Positions 34,481 through 47,659 of a stretch of DNA of 64,000 nt are shown one piece after another. The DNA comes from Rhineura floridana. Its lineage: Eukaryota; Chordata; Lepidosauria; Squamata; Rhineuridae. The position numbers were made by a program, and so were the translations under genes. A model generated the notes under the pieces. That model searched no databases and was not told where the DNA came from. It saw only the letters and a list, made by a program, of their open reading frames with translations. Position 1 is the stretch's first letter; each line of letters starts with the position of its first letter. Location: contig NC_084483.1 in the NCBI RefSeq assembly GCF_030035675.1, positions 2,728,501 through 2,792,500 of the forward strand, written 5' to 3'.

Positions 34481-35690
34481 TTTGCATACTACATTTTGGG
34501 TGATTTGAAGCCAGGATCAGCTAATTAATGTATGGAACCCTGCTGTTTGAATGTCATACAACCTTTTTGCAAATGAAAACTGTACAAGACCGAAAGGTCA
34601 ACATTTATTTTACAATTTATGACTGATTTTATGTTTAATGAGAATTTATTTTATTTAAAATTATTGTTAATAAGTATATGTATTGTTGGATGGCATTTTG
34701 TAATATGTTATATAATTGTAATATATCTCAGACCTTAACTATTTTGTGGAATAATTTTAGTTTCTATTCTGTGCTATTTTTTGTATAGGCCAGTATCTAA
34801 ACTAACTTGAAGAACTTCCTTTAAAAAAAAATTGTTATACAGGCACACACACACAACCACTAAATGGTAAAATCAATCTCCAAAGCAAATACCCAAACAT
34901 AGTGTTTGCATTAATCAATTTATCACTGACATTTTTCCTGTTTTCATTCAATGTCCTAGCAAAAAACAATTATGAGGGGGAGCAAGCAAATGGAGAAATT
35001 GTAACTCGAAGCAACTAGGAAATACATATCAATTCCATTAGCAGTATAAGCTTCAGCCTACAAATCAGGTGCACTTGTTGTTCTGCATACTTGCTTCCAA
35101 AATTTAATCTGCTAGGATTGGCCCTCTTTAATTGAAGAGATAATTCAGGATGGCAGTTTAGTGTTCTAGCTTTATGAAGCAATATATATAGAATATTTGT
35201 GCTCCCATCTGTTACGTACTCATGAAACAACAAAATTTCTTTGGGCCACTAGGGGACGTTTTAACCTAACCATTTACCTGTTTTGTTGATTACAGTATAG
35301 CTAGATTCACTAGAATATTTGACACATTTCTCAGCAGGTTATATTTTCCTTATATATTTGTTTAAATAGATGATTTCCCCGTTTGAAAATCCTGCTCTAA
35401 AAATAATCACACAGACCATGATTCTATTTTATATTTACTTAGAATTTTCTTAATACACGTGCAGGCGTTTGCTTTGGGTTGGAGTGCATGTTCTCTGCTT
35501 TAGTTGCAGAACAGGATTAAGGAAGTAGCTTTTCTCTGTTTAGATCATCCAGTTAAACCAGACAACAATGTATGGTATAAGAACGCTTTGTATATACTGT
35601 AGATACATCACAATCCTATTTTCTTATTTCTAGTAGTAGTAGAAGTTAACATGGCAATTTTTCACAAGTTAATCTCTTTTTCCCCATCAG

Positions 35691-35758
35691 CTACTGGTGA
35701 TGGAGACAAAATTATGTGTTTCTGTCCTTGTTTTCATGCAGTCCTGTTAATGAAACAG
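35691..35758 (+). pseudogene. Aspartylglucosaminidase-like exon with the TGDGD motif
   Basis: After a strong acceptor (CTCTTTTTCCCCATCAG) the exon reads TGDGDKIMCFCPCFHAVLLM then KQ, phase 2 in and phase 0 out, donor CAG/GTATGG. In the family, A-[TS]-G-[DN]-G-[DE] lines the active site and contacts substrate, and the following helix matches F-x-P-x-[FY]-x-A-V-x-x-M. It has no stop or frame problem. The incoming exon should end in an Ala codon's first base plus the GRVGD region, which I could not find. Confidence 0.75.
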
Positions 35759-36684
35759 GTATGGCATCAGTGAGTTTTAAGCATGTCTTTGAAGCCTGTC
35801 ATTAAGAGTGTCAGTGGGGGAGAAGGAGAGGAAGAGAGACCACTTAGTAGGGGAAAGGATGTGGCTTCCATTCATAATCTGTTGTCTTAGAAATGAGTGA
35901 AGAAATGAGTGAAATGAAAGCGAGGGTGTAGACTCTCAGATAAATTGTTTGGGGGAACAATCCATTTCAAGGAGCCTTCCCCCAACACAGGTGATTAAAA
36001 AGAGCAGAAAGATGATGCTAGCAGGATTAACTGGTAAACTGAAGCTGAAAGCATCAGTAGTCAAAATTACCCAGTTGAAGCGAGGACAGAGAATTGAAGG
36101 GGAGGAGCCAATCCAGGCTCTAGAACTTTATGTTGACGTAACACATTTTGTCCATTGGCTGCTCATTGGGGTTTGCTAGCCCTGCTAAACCTTTGCCCAC
36201 CCCTTTTAGTACATGAAAGGGAGGCTCTTTTAGGAACCTAGAAGATGCTTGGCACTATGTTTGTTAGACTGTTTTATTATGGGACCCGTATGAGACCCCT
36301 CCTCCAAAGGGGCTAGGCAGGTTTCACAAGTTTATTAGACGTGGGAGCAGACCATCGATTAGCAGCACAATTCTGAGATAAGAATTAATCTCAGCTGATG
36401 AATGCTGCTGATAAATGAAATTACAGAAAGTTGTCCAGATGGCATTTGTCGCAGAGCTGAACCTTCATGTTGCCCTCTGCTGAATAATCCAAATTATGCC
36501 TTGCAGCACTGTATGATTTCATGTATACACAGATAAAACTAAGGGCAATGTGCATCTGCATTTACACTTCAGCCTGTTCGTTGATTTAAGCAGCACTGAA
36601 TGGGGAGGAACTAGAACTTGCTTAGATGCACGGAATAGAAATGAGTGGTTAGACAACTTGTTTTAGACTTTGTTTATCTTTCAG

Positions 36685-36789
36685 GGCTTGTCTCCTATGG
36701 ATGCATGCCAGACTGTTGTCCAGGATATCCTCCAGCGAACAGGAAAGGAAAATATGTTTGAACTTGGAATCATTGCAATGAATATGAAG
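36685..36789 (+). pseudogene. Aspartylglucosaminidase-like penultimate exon
   Basis: 35 codons, phase 0 at both ends: GLSPMDACQTVVQDILQRTG followed by KENMFELGIIAMNMK. GxxPx-A-C/A-x helix and the E/F-x-G-[AI]-I-A-[LMV]-[ND] strand correspond to the beta-subunit of aspartylglucosaminidase. Acceptor TTTATCTTTCAG and donor AAG/GTACAG are intact. Confidence 0.78.
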
Positions 36790-37052
36790 GTACAGCACAG
36801 ACAAGTGTATTGTCACATTTTCCTCATTAATCATGGATATGGTAACTAACGTTCCAATTTACCTTCCATCATGTCTTCTAAATATGGGATAATGTAGCAA
36901 ACATTCCTTTGGCCTTGATAATGACCAAAAAGGGAACAGAGTGGTAGGATTGGAGTTGCTGCAATAATAATTGAGGCAAACGGAATTAGATCTTCTTAAT
37001 GATTTCTTATATGTTGATCAGTTTTTTGTTCCTTGTGGATTCTGAATGTTAG

Positions 37053-37145
37053 GGAGAAGTTGCAGCTGCTTCATCAATGTCATTCCCATACTGCATCTGG
37101 TCTCAGGGAAAGGACTCTGTAGAACAATTGATGCAACAATGCTAG
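37053..37145 (+). pseudogene. Aspartylglucosaminidase-like last exon with stop codon
   Basis: After acceptor GAATGTTAG the exon reads GEVAAASSMSFPYCIWSQGK then DSVEQLMQQC and TAG at 37143-37145. The family ends with G-x-x-[GA]-A-[AC] followed by a beta strand, as here. No close AATAAA signal was seen before about 38218, so the 3' UTR end is unknown. Confidence 0.75.
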
Positions 37146-38624
37146 CGACTTTGAAAGAAAAAAGGAAACAATTCTGTACCACTTGCATCCAGATTCAGAG
37201 TCATATCCATCTTTACCTTCTGAAGTTTCATTTTCCTGTGTAACGTATGGAGGAGGGATGCAAACTGGGAGATTTTTCTTCAGAAGGTCTGCATTCAGTC
37301 ACACAGATGTATGAGAGTTTCAGCCCCAGCCCAAGCAAGAAACTGTGATCTGTTAGGGCCAAACTAGACAATACATTAAAATGTGTGATTGATACTTGTT
37401 TTTATTCCACCTGTGTGGTGATGGGGGATCAGGATCAGGACCACCATGCATTGGGGAAAGGATTTTAGCCTTTCTCCCCTGTGTTCTGATCATTATGACA
37501 ATCATACACTCCTCCTAGCTGCTCTTCACTCCAGTAGGGAAGCTGCCATTGGTATTTTCTCCTGAAACAAATAGCAGCTTCAATGTTGAAGTGGCCATTG
37601 GAAAGTAACCATGATAGACCTACAGTGTTTTTGTAAATGTATAATGCTACCTTATGTCAAATATTCGTTATTCTAAAAAATGCATAAAGCCTATGTAAAA
37701 ATAATAGTTTTCCAGACTATATACAGACATCACAGGTTCAAGAAGAAATGAAAACTAGCACTATATGTATTAGGATAAAAACGTTTCAATCAAATGGATA
37801 AACTTTGCCCATTTATTTTTAAGTAGTTGACCTCAGGCCACTCTGGGATGCATAGAGCAGAAACATTCAGTATTTTGTTAATGATGATATAACTGTTACT
37901 TCTGTACAGCACAGTGACAAAGTTATATTCTGCTATATATGCTGCTGATTTCACAGAAGTTGCATAAACTGGTGCAGATTTTGACCTTTAGTACTAGCAC
38001 CAATAGTCCTGCCACATTGGAGGCAGTCAATGGCAATGGTAGGCAAAGCTTCTAATATTTTATAGCTCAAAGTACAGCAGATCTGCAGTAATCAAGCCTT
38101 ATTAAAGTCATAGTTGTTGGAGCAGCATGTGCATTGCAAAGGTTCCAGTGGCCTCTTTTCCTTCAGTAGATATTTCTAATAGGCACAAATTGTATGAAAG
38201 TTTATTCCAGAGTCCAATAAACTAGAAAGTTAGTAGGCTGCATTACTGGGACCGTCCAAAACTCATCAGTATATAATATCAAATAAATGACTGGGTGATC
38301 CTATTAGAACCTTTTTGTTTGGCTATTTGAAGGCTCCTCCCGATAACCTGTTTATTAAGCATTCATTCTGATTTGCTTGAGTGGTGGTTATATATCTTTC
38401 CTGTTCATTAACCTTTCATCCCACACTTTTCAGCGCATTTCCAATCACTTTCCTAACCGCAAAAAGTCCAGGATTTTTAAAAAATTGATTTGTTGCATCA
38501 GGCAACAGAGCACTTTAATCTACTTTAGGCACACAAACCTAAATTTCTGATATGCGCTTGAATCCCTGCTGCAAAATACTGAGAGCCTGGAAGTGACCTG
38601 AGACTTGATAGCATTTGATGATTT

Positions 38625-38965
38625 GGAAATGGTTGAAAAATGGAAATGGACTGCCTTCAAGTCGATCCTGACTTATGGCTACCCTATGAATAGGGATTTC
38701 ATGGTAGGTGGTATTCAGAGGGGGTTTACCATTGCCTCCCTCTGAGGCTAGTCCTCCCCAGTTGGGTAGGGCCTGCTCAGCTTGCCACAGCTGCACAAGC
38801 CAGCCCCTTCCTTGTCCGGAACTGTCAGCTGGGGGGCAGTTGGGCTCCTTGGGAATATGCAGCTTGCCCACAGCTGCACAGGTGGTAGGGCACGTGACCC
38901 CTGAGCCACTCTCTGTGGGAGTGATCTTTAGCTGGCCCTTTACACCCAGGAGACAGGAGCGGGGA
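38625..38965 (-). mobile_element. SINE with RTE-like tail
   Basis: The plus strand begins 'aatggaaatggactgcc', 'ttcaagtcgatcctgac' and 'ttatggctaccctatgaat', the reverse complement of a 3' tail shared with the SINE at 53810-54035. The rest continues to a GC-rich head region ending near 38965. The tail resembles those of RTE/Bov-B-mobilised SINEs; that link is inference. Confidence 0.55.
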
Positions 38966-41900
38966 TTTAAAAAGACTCTGGATGATAATTACATAAAAAT
39001 AGGAGGCAAATATGCAGTGATTAGTGGTTTACTCAGAATCTGGGATATGATCTCAGTGACCAAGTTAACAAATATTGTATGCATGAAGGAAAGGAGACAA
39101 ATGAAAATCTTTTTTTGCAAGAATGGGCTTTTTTATTTTTGTGATGTTTTGAAATAGCAAATTATAATAATATTGAACTGTATTCTGTATTAAAGCTAAT
39201 ACTAACTGTATTGCAGTGTTTTTGCCATTGCAAATGTACAGTGTGTAATTGAGTGTAATTAAATAATAAGAGCTCACTGACAGACTAATCATGTATATGA
39301 GATCTCCTGACTAAATGGATATAGAATTTTCTGAAGTCCCACTATGCCAGCAGAATGCAAGATATACCACTGACAGATACACCAGCAGAATGCTGGGGTC
39401 CTGGGCAGCACAGGAGAAGAGCAGATTTATGCTGTATCTTGTACTCCTCCAGACCACTGCTGTGCCCTCCATGGCACAACTTCAGAGTGGTTCTACATGT
39501 AGTGCAAAAAATTTACAGGGTAATATTTTTAAATAGCTGTGCCCAAGTTGCTACAGCAGAACATGATATATGGTATAACTTGGCACAAGAATACAACACA
39601 CACACCCTCCAGTATAGAACCTCACACTCAGATGGTGGGATGCATGGAATGGGGTTATATCTCCCTTGCCTCGTGGCATGCACATATAGATCTCACAAAG
39701 GGGAACAATGCAGTAAGGGTGCTTTGCACACAAAGGGTGTTGGTGCAAAGCGTTTCCTGTCTCCAGAACACTCCTGAGTGGGCAAAGAATTGCACTACAG
39801 TAGTAATAGTGTTGGTTCATGTCAAAGTGGCGGGGGATATTCCCCCAGGTGTTGCTTAAACATCTAGCTCCTGTTCCCAACCTTGTGCTCTAAACAGCTG
39901 GTGGTTGTAGCTGTCAATGTGTGTCTGTGGCTTCCCTTGTCGCATGTCCTCCCAACCAACACCATTTGACTGCTTGGCCAGAGAGTCTTTCCCTTTCTGG
40001 ATAGGTCTTGAACCCTTGTCCTAGGGTGGCTGTATGCTTTCTGTAGGCATCCTGTCCAGAGAGCTATGTAGGCCATGGTGTGCGGGCTCTCCTTCCTCTC
40101 TTGTTAGTTGTGCTACAAAATGGAGTTTGTGGGGAGCACTACAGGATCTGAACCCTAGCCTGTAGGGATGCCTGAGAATTAGTAGAGGAGTCATCACTAA
40201 CTGTGCTGCTTGGGCTAATGGATTGGGGGCACTGTGGTGTCATGTGTTTTGTGTGCATGGCAATGTATGCTGGGAATGTGTCGTGAGTTCACTGGCTCCC
40301 ACCATATGGTGTTGGGTGGTGTTACACGTTTTGATAGGTTCTGTAGTGAACTGGGGGAGTAGCATGATGGAACACTCGGTTATGGTAAACAGGTTATCCC
40401 ATGCTCAGGCACAAAAGCCTGCTAAATGCCCCTCCCTTTTATTTTGATCCAGGAGGGGTTCCAGCCATGTTGGAAGGTGTGTTGCTGCTAAGTTGAAAAG
40501 CAGTATGCAAGGTTCTGTAAGACTTCTGACATATTCTAGCACAAAATAAACTTTGGCACCGGGAATGACACTTGTCAGCCCAAAAGCAATGTTCATCCTC
40601 CCAGCACAAAATGAGGGGACACCTCAGAAGCTACTGTTATGCCAAAGATCCGCTTCTCACATGGTGCAGGGAAAGATTGCATTTGGAAAAATGTGGGTGG
40701 GAACTGGATGCAGCCCATGAGTTGCTAGCTGACTCTCTTCCGGATTGAGGATGTGTGACCTGATGCCTGGAAACACTATATGCAGAAAACAAAAACATTC
40801 AGTCTGCAAAGAGGGTGAGGATAAGAATACATTGACATTTTAGGATATAATCACAGCTTGCCATCTCAAGTGGAATTATGGGCTGTTAATAATTATGTGC
40901 TGCCTTTGTCATTTGGACACTGCTTTTGTTCTTTAGAAGTGAACAGGATTGCTGTTACCTTTTGGTCTACAACCATTTCTTCAACCAGTTTTAGAACATC
41001 TTTGGAGATTCAACATGAGAGCACCAGTCTGATACGAGATGTCTGAACATTATAATTACATTCACAACAACACAAATCCTCTTGCATCTACTTATGCTGA
41101 CTTATTTAGAGAACAAGGAGTCAACTTCCTTTCTTTTTTAAGTCTAGGTTTTCAATGTACCCGTACACTAGCAGTTAATGAGATGCAAGATTTAGAAATG
41201 AAATTGTGTAGGCAACATGTTCACTACATGGTCCCTTGCTTTCTGATATACAAAATTTAGAAGGAATTATAAAGGTGCATCTTGGATCCACCCTTCCGTG
41301 CACACAGAGTTCCATATGTGAGAGGGTTCCCTTACTGGGGGTGGGGGTTCTGTATGATCAGAGAAATGTGTGCCCTGCAAAGGATCAGGACTGGATCATC
41401 CCTTGTTTTGCTACAGATACTCAAGAGACAGAAAAAGAGCTGTGAGCTGAATATTTATCACCTCCCTATCTCACCCCTACTTTCTGTTTCTGTTACTCAT
41501 TTCTCCTGGTCTCTTGTTGCTCGGTGCTATGACCTCTTATCCTTATGTAAGTGGGGACAGAGCTTGGCATGTTTGGTTGACCTCTCCAATATTAGTGCCA
41601 GAAACTGCCAGCTATCGTTATGCTCAGTTTATAAAAGGAGTGCTATTCTCTTGATGGGTAACAGGTTATCCAATCTCTCAACATTAAATGACTGTGACAT
41701 TTTTACTACAGTGGGGGCCCTACAGAAGCTTCAAAACAAAATTAATATTAATTAATATGCTTTTGTATTATTTGCATTAATGTTTGTATCTGACCTATTA
41801 GCTACAGTATCACATAATCCACACCTTCATTGGTGCGCACAGAAAGCCATGCTTGAAAACAAGACGATAATGCTCTCGACTACACCTCTATGTAGTGGTG

Positions 41901-43327
41901 TGTTGAGGGTTTTTTTATCCTAATAAATAAATTCTTTGTGTGTTTTAAATGAACTGCTAAGGGAATGGTCCCAATCCATCCGTTAGGATTAAGGTGCAGT
42001 CATATGTACACTTACGTAGGAGAAAATCTTACTAGCTCTGTGAGACGTATTTTTGAGTGGATATGCATAGGATTGGTTGTACATCCATTCAGATCAGTGG
42101 AACAAATTAGTCATTCTGGCAACTAACCCACACTCAGCTTTCAGTAGGGCTTAGGCTCAGCTAAATTAAGCTGGACCAGGGTCACTATTTTCATGCTCTT
42201 TCTATTGAGTTGTATTCAACATGCAGCTAAGCAGATCATTCTGTCAGTGCAAGCTCTTCCCCTCTACTCTTCCTGCATGCTCCCCCAATCTGTTCTGTGG
42301 GTTCCAACAACCCTCCAGAAAAGATTGGGAGATGGCATGGGGTAAACATGGGGGGGAGAGGGGGAGCCCCATTCTGTAAATGCTAGCACAAAAAGTTAGT
42401 TGAATACTGCCCAATATGACTATTATAGCTATTACTATCTATTCATGCTAGTGTTAAAGTCACAAAACAAGCATCTTAAGGTAAAACAACCATTATACTT
42501 GTCGCTAAAGCTGATTCTGAACTTGTTCACAACTAATATTATAAAGTATATTACATAAACATGAATTGCAATTAACATTGTAAAATGAATATCTGAGTTT
42601 TCACAGCTCTAAAGTCTCTTATGTGGGGATAATTTATAAGAAGAGCCATTCTTGATCAGACCAAAGGTCTGTTTAATTTAGTATTTTGTTCTGAGTGGAT
42701 AGTGATACATACAGAGGAAGACTTGTAATAGGGTTATAGTGTCACCAAGCTGAGTTTTACCAGCATATTTCTCACAAATCTAGCATGTTCCCATTCTCGG
42801 TTCCTTTAGGAAATTTAGTAAGAGAGGATCTCTTCACTGTGCCCATCCAATGTGCCTCATCATGATGTGGTGTTCCATCATATGCAATAAATGGAAGATT
42901 TATGAAGTTGTATATTTACACTCACATGTTCATATTTAACACTCAAGCACATTTCTGCATTGATAGGTGCTTGGAAACCTTATAGCAGAAAGGGATTATA
43001 ACAGACTACATTCTTTATTGTGATCGTGTCAAAGAGGGTTCTATTGACGACATATTGAACTGTACAGCAGGGAGTTAGAGGGTAGCAACTGATATTTACA
43101 CAGGAAACAGGCTCAAAGCATTTGGGAAAATTGTTATTGCATCGGCTCTCTTTCATGCATAATGCAGAAGCCCAGTGGATTTTAATTGTAACTTTTGGCA
43201 TGTTATGGAATTGGATAACAAGGTCAGTGGAAACCACTAGCACAAACAGCAGAGACTGATACGAGCAGTTTTAAAAAAACATAATAAGTATGGTGTTAAT
43301 AATTCCAAACTAATTGCCACATGATAA

Positions 43328-44290
43328 TCTATTTATTGTATTTATGAGACACCCCATAAAATAAATGAGGTATCGTTCAAACATTTTAAAAAAGCATAAC
43401 AAAAACAATCTTCAGAAACAATTGGCATAAAATCCAAGTAGACAATAAAACACCATATACAGCACAAACTAAAATAGCCATCAATGTAAATCATGAAAAC
43501 TATACCACAAGCACTTAAAACCGGATCTTAAAAGGCCATGGAGAACAGAAAAGTTTTTAATTGTCTAAAAAAAGTAAACAATGTGAGTGCTGGAGTGCAT
43601 CCCGTAGGTGAGGGGCTACCACCAAAAAGGTGGCACCCCTCTCTCTCTCTCATGGGCACCCTCCACGTTCCAGATTGAGGGGACAGAGAGAAGGGCCTCT
43701 GTAGAGGACCTGTAGGTACAGCTAGGTACACATGGGAGGAAGTGTTCTGTTAGGTCCTGATTCCCCAAGCTGTGTAGAGCTTTATAGTTCAAAGCCAGCA
43801 CCTGTAATTGGGTCCAGAAACTAATTGGAAGGCTGTGCAGGGAAGAAAGGACTGGAATGATGTGTTCATAATACCTGGTCCCATGTAACATTCTCGCTTC
43901 CATATTTCACACCAGCTAACATTTCTGGACCTTCTTCAGAGGCCACCCTATGTATAACATGCATAATCCAAACAGGAGGTAATCAAATGGAAGGCTACCA
44001 AAGCAGTGATCAGTGCAGCCTGATTATCCACCTCCAGGTAGGATGGCAGCTGGGATACTGACCTACTGATAAAAGGTGTTTTTGCACCACCAAGGCCACC
44101 TGAGCCTTCAGTGACACTGATGGATCCAATGTCATTGCAAGGAGTGCAGCCTCTTCCAGAACTAGATTGAATCCCACTCATTCAACCTGTAGAACCACCT
44201 AATAACAGTGCCTCTCTCTTGCCTGGACTGAACTTTAGTTTGTTAGCCTTTGCTCAATCCATTATTGTGATTAGGCACCAGTCCACCACC
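43328..44290 (-). mobile_element. CR1-like LINE 3' end
   Basis: On the minus strand, reading from about 44250, the piece carries a decayed polymerase C-terminus: LSSLHSLPISFWTQLQVLAL, NYKALHSLGNQDLTEHFLPC and, near the end, a FRQLKTFLFSM-like motif at about 43560-43530. It is followed by a 3' UTR ending 'tttatttattgtatttatga' truncated at 43328. Stops and frame changes are frequent. Confidence 0.72.
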
Positions 44291-44394
44291 CCCACAGCTC
44301 ATAGATACAATACATTTTTATAGAACAGAAAGAACAGGCACAAAGACTCATGGGATAATCATTATAAGCCACCCTTCCTCAACCTGGGCCTGAG

Positions 44395-44855
44395 GTTCCC
44401 CACCCCGGCCTTTGGAGTGGTGGGCTACAAGTTCTGCAGGTCTTGATAAACAATATGTCCTGGGACGCCTCTTCCAATATGAACCTATGCAGTCCCTTAG
44501 AACTTCTAAGGCCCTTCTCCAGGTCCTCCCACTGAGGGAGACTTGGAGGGTGGTGACAAGGGACAGGGCCTTCTCAGTTGTGGCTCCCTACATGTGGGAT
44601 CTGCTTCCCCGTGAGGTCTGCCTGGAGCCTCTGTTGACTTCTTTTCGGTGCCAGGTAAAGACTTATATTTTCACCCAGGCATTTGATCGACTGAGATGAT
44701 GTTGCCTGTTATTAGGATATTGCCAAAGCTTTCTGTGGCTGCATGGAGGTTGTTGTTGCTGTTTTATTGTCTTGTTTTTATTGTATAATATATTTTTAAC
44801 AATGCTGTAAGTCACTTGGAGACCTTCGGGTAACAAGTGACTAACAAATTAACAA
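44395..44855 (+). mobile_element. CR1-like LINE 3' end
   Basis: An open stretch (44412-44699) encodes TWRVVTRDRAFSVVAPYMWD, then LLPREVCLEPLLTSFRCQVK and TYIFTQAFDRLR, the CR1 ORF2 C-terminus. A short UTR, 'gtaagtcacttggagacctt', and CAA-rich tail follow. It is in the opposite orientation to the copy just left of it. Confidence 0.78.
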
Positions 44856-45944
44856 CAACCTGATGCCCTCCAGCTGATTAGCACTACAACTCCCATCAGC
44901 GCTAGATAGCACACAAATACTATATTTACAAATACTAAACACTGCTTAGTACTCTGCCACATTACTGTTAGTTTGAGCTTTATTTGTGCGATCTCTTCAA
45001 AAGTGATCCTTTCAAATTCCAGTACATTCAAGGCTCTTATTGTGGGACTTCTATTGTATGGTACTTTTGGACTTGTTTTGTAGATGCAAACAAATCTTGT
45101 TCAGTAAGGTGACTGATGCAATACTCAATAGTTACTCATTGTAGTTGCCCAATTTATTTGTATCCCATCCCAAAAATGTATGATCAGACTGAGTACCTCC
45201 CATTGTTTTACTTGTTACACACTGCAAATGTGTGGAGCGATGTACAGCAGTCATTATTATTGTACATAACTTGTTTGAACAAAAAACCTTTCCATCAAAT
45301 ACATTTTAAGAATAAGAGTGGTATATAAAACAAATGGTGATTTGTGACTCCCAGCAACGCAAACCTGGGAGATGACCATACCAAGACTGCTTATGGTTCA
45401 GGAATGCATGGCCTCTGTGGCAACCTTAGGCTGCCCCAACTGGTTCTGAGCCCATCACATGTTAAAGATCACACACTGGATTTACTTTTCTGCCTGGGGC
45501 TCCTGGTGGTTCCTCGTGTGGATAGTAAGCAATTGTCAGAAATCAGATTATTACACAATTAAGGGACATATGAGCATGGCATAACAGCCACTCCATGCAA
45601 AAGTGGAGAACCAGGTCAGATAGTCCAGTTGTAAAGACTTATGAATGTGCTCAATTTCCAGAATGCTTTCAGGCTTTAGGTGGCAGCAGAGGTGACTTTA
45701 TTAATGCCCTGGTGGAAAGATGGAGTACTGTACTGGTATGACAGGACCTATAAGTAGTGTCACTCCGTGTTCCATAGCCCCAGCTTCCTGGTTTATTGGG
45801 AAGCTGGGGAGCTTGAAGTACATGGGTAGAAAATTCATGCTAAATCTGACCAAGCTCGTATAGAACCCATTTGCAGGCCCATGAGCTGGTGATGATGACA
45901 GCAAATAAGTATTTCCACCACCACCATCAGTGGATATTTTAAGA

Positions 45945-46080
45945 GCCACGCTAGATCAGACCAAAGGCCCATCTAAGCCTAGCATCCTGCACTTAAAGTG
46001 CCGAGTTAGATGCCAGTGGAAGCCTGCAAGTGGGATGTGAGCACAATCAAATTGGGTCTAGCTGAACTCTGCTGGGTAAT
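45945..46080 (-). mobile_element. LINE 3'-end fragment
   Basis: It contains 'agccacgctagatcagacc', 'aaaggcccatctaagcct' and 'agcatcctgcacttaaag', the reverse complement of the 'ctggatgggcctttggtc'-type LINE ending seen also at 57480-57745. It is non-coding. Confidence 0.5.
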
Positions 46081-47659
46081 GAAGAATTCATTAAACATTA
46101 AAACAAGAAGCTCCCAAAGGGTGAATGAGATGTTGTTCCACTCTGATGCCTTTTGCTGAATTAATTTGCTGATAAAAATGTCTCACATTTGGTCTGACTT
46201 TGATGTGGCTTTTAGGGTAAAGTCTGCTGACAAGGTTCTTGGAGATGTGAAAACTGTAATCTGTAAGCTGGACCTTTGTACATCTTGGCTGGTTAAAGGC
46301 TGTTGCTGGCAGCTGAGTGGGCCGTTTCTTAGTGTGTCATCAGAGGGTGAGCTTCCTTCATGGAGAAACGTTTGGGCCATGACTCATGCATGAGAATAAA
46401 AATAAATAGGCAAAATAACCTGTACAAATGTTTCCTATCCATTCCCCTCCACTCTTTCCTCTTGTTCACTTCTTGCATTGCTGGTAGTACAAGCATGCAT
46501 GACTCTGGCCTTGTACAAAAGGGACAATGCTCTCTGGAATGTGAAGTGGTGGTTGTTGTCACACAATGCATGTGGGACATATTGTTTAATGAACATACTG
46601 TTATGTGCACCTCAGTCTTCAGCCCCAGTGCATGTCTTGGGTTTGGTTTCCTTAGAATGAAGGTCACTGGAGGCTGATAGTGTTTTCTGTAATATAAGGT
46701 TTATTTACACATATATACAAATTAAATGTAAAATGCAAGGGCTCTCGACATTAACACTCCAACAGATCCTGCTCCCCCATGAGGTTTCCAGAGAGTACTT
46801 CAGTGCCACAACACTGGAATCATCAGAGAGCAAGCCAGCCCTCTCTGTCTCTTTCCTGCCCAGTTTCAAGACTACCAGTTTCTTTTGCACTCTTTTAAAC
46901 ACACATAGGTATCTTGATGACATTGCCTCCAGCCAGGGGAGGGGGAAGAAAGGCATACCCCCTTCTGCAGGTCCAGGGGGCCAAATGCAGCATAGACCTC
47001 TGTTTCTAGCCCTCAAGACGCTCCTCAAGCTCCGCCCTTCCCAGGCCACACCCTTTCCCACAGGCCACACCCCTCACTGCCCATGCTCTGCCCTTCTTTT
47101 ACTTGACTGGAATGTATCCTTGAACTGTGATAATGCCTCTTGTCTGGATGGAGAGATGCGTGTGCAGAAACCTCTGACTTTTGCATGGTTGGAATGCAGC
47201 CTACTGTACAAAGAGAGCGGCCATGTCTGTTATCCATCCACTTTTGCCTCTGGCCCTGTCCACCACTAGCATGCAACCTCCAGAATGTTGGCCATGTACC
47301 CCACCTCTATCCTATAGCTACAAATCACCAGTACTCTGCCAGCTGTTCAGTTATGCAAAGACCCATTCTCCCAACAAAAGGGGATGTGCCAGGCTATCTA
47401 CTTAATTAAAAAACACCTGATTTGACCTTCTTCTGCAAACCAAAATTGTACAGCTATAAAATCACAGGGTTAGGAGGGACCCAAGAGCCCATCCATTATC
47501 CCTATGGACAATTTAGACTGGTTGCTTCTCATTCCGAAAACTCTGGAAAAAGGAGTTGTGGTGTAAGAATGGAGGATCACTTGCTAAAATTGTTGGTCTT
47601 GGCCTTGGATTATCCTCCTCTAGCCTCTTCCATCTTTGGCCACACCTTTTTAACAAAAT

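Larger units (their letters stand above)
25225..37145 (+). pseudogene. Aspartylglucosaminidase/isoaspartyl-peptidase-like gene, probably decayed
   Basis: Members of this N-terminal-nucleophile hydrolase family cleave themselves before a threonine and then hydrolyse Asn-linked glycosyl or isoaspartyl bonds. I support exon remnants at 25225-25339, 27293-27429, 28348-28504, 35691-35758, 36685-36789 and 37053-37145, with a weak extra exon at 30264-30305. In order they give GTWAF, IENDEETGS, GRGGYPNKDGIIQCDAAIMEG, a VARKVMEETPHSFLVGDGA block, TGDGDKIMCFCP, GLSPMDACQ and a C-terminus ending LMQQC. The order matches the family. Two defects are visible: exons 1-3 cannot be joined in one frame, and no exon with the catalytic HDT[I/V]G threonine or the GRVGD[S/G]P substrate loop was found between 28505 and 35690. 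It may be a unitary pseudogene, a locus with an assembly gap or error, or a gene whose catalytic exon I failed to see. Confidence 0.75.

Noticed and set aside
39315-39880. Overlapping frames of 100-140 codons on both strands
   Set aside because: No conserved motif, no splice context and no codon pattern; probably an old unclassified repeat.
46705-47269. Frames of 121 and 178 codons in a C/T-rich stretch
   Set aside because: Both strands are open because the DNA is pyrimidine-rich; the translations show no domain, and the minus-strand AATAAA suggests an old repeat.
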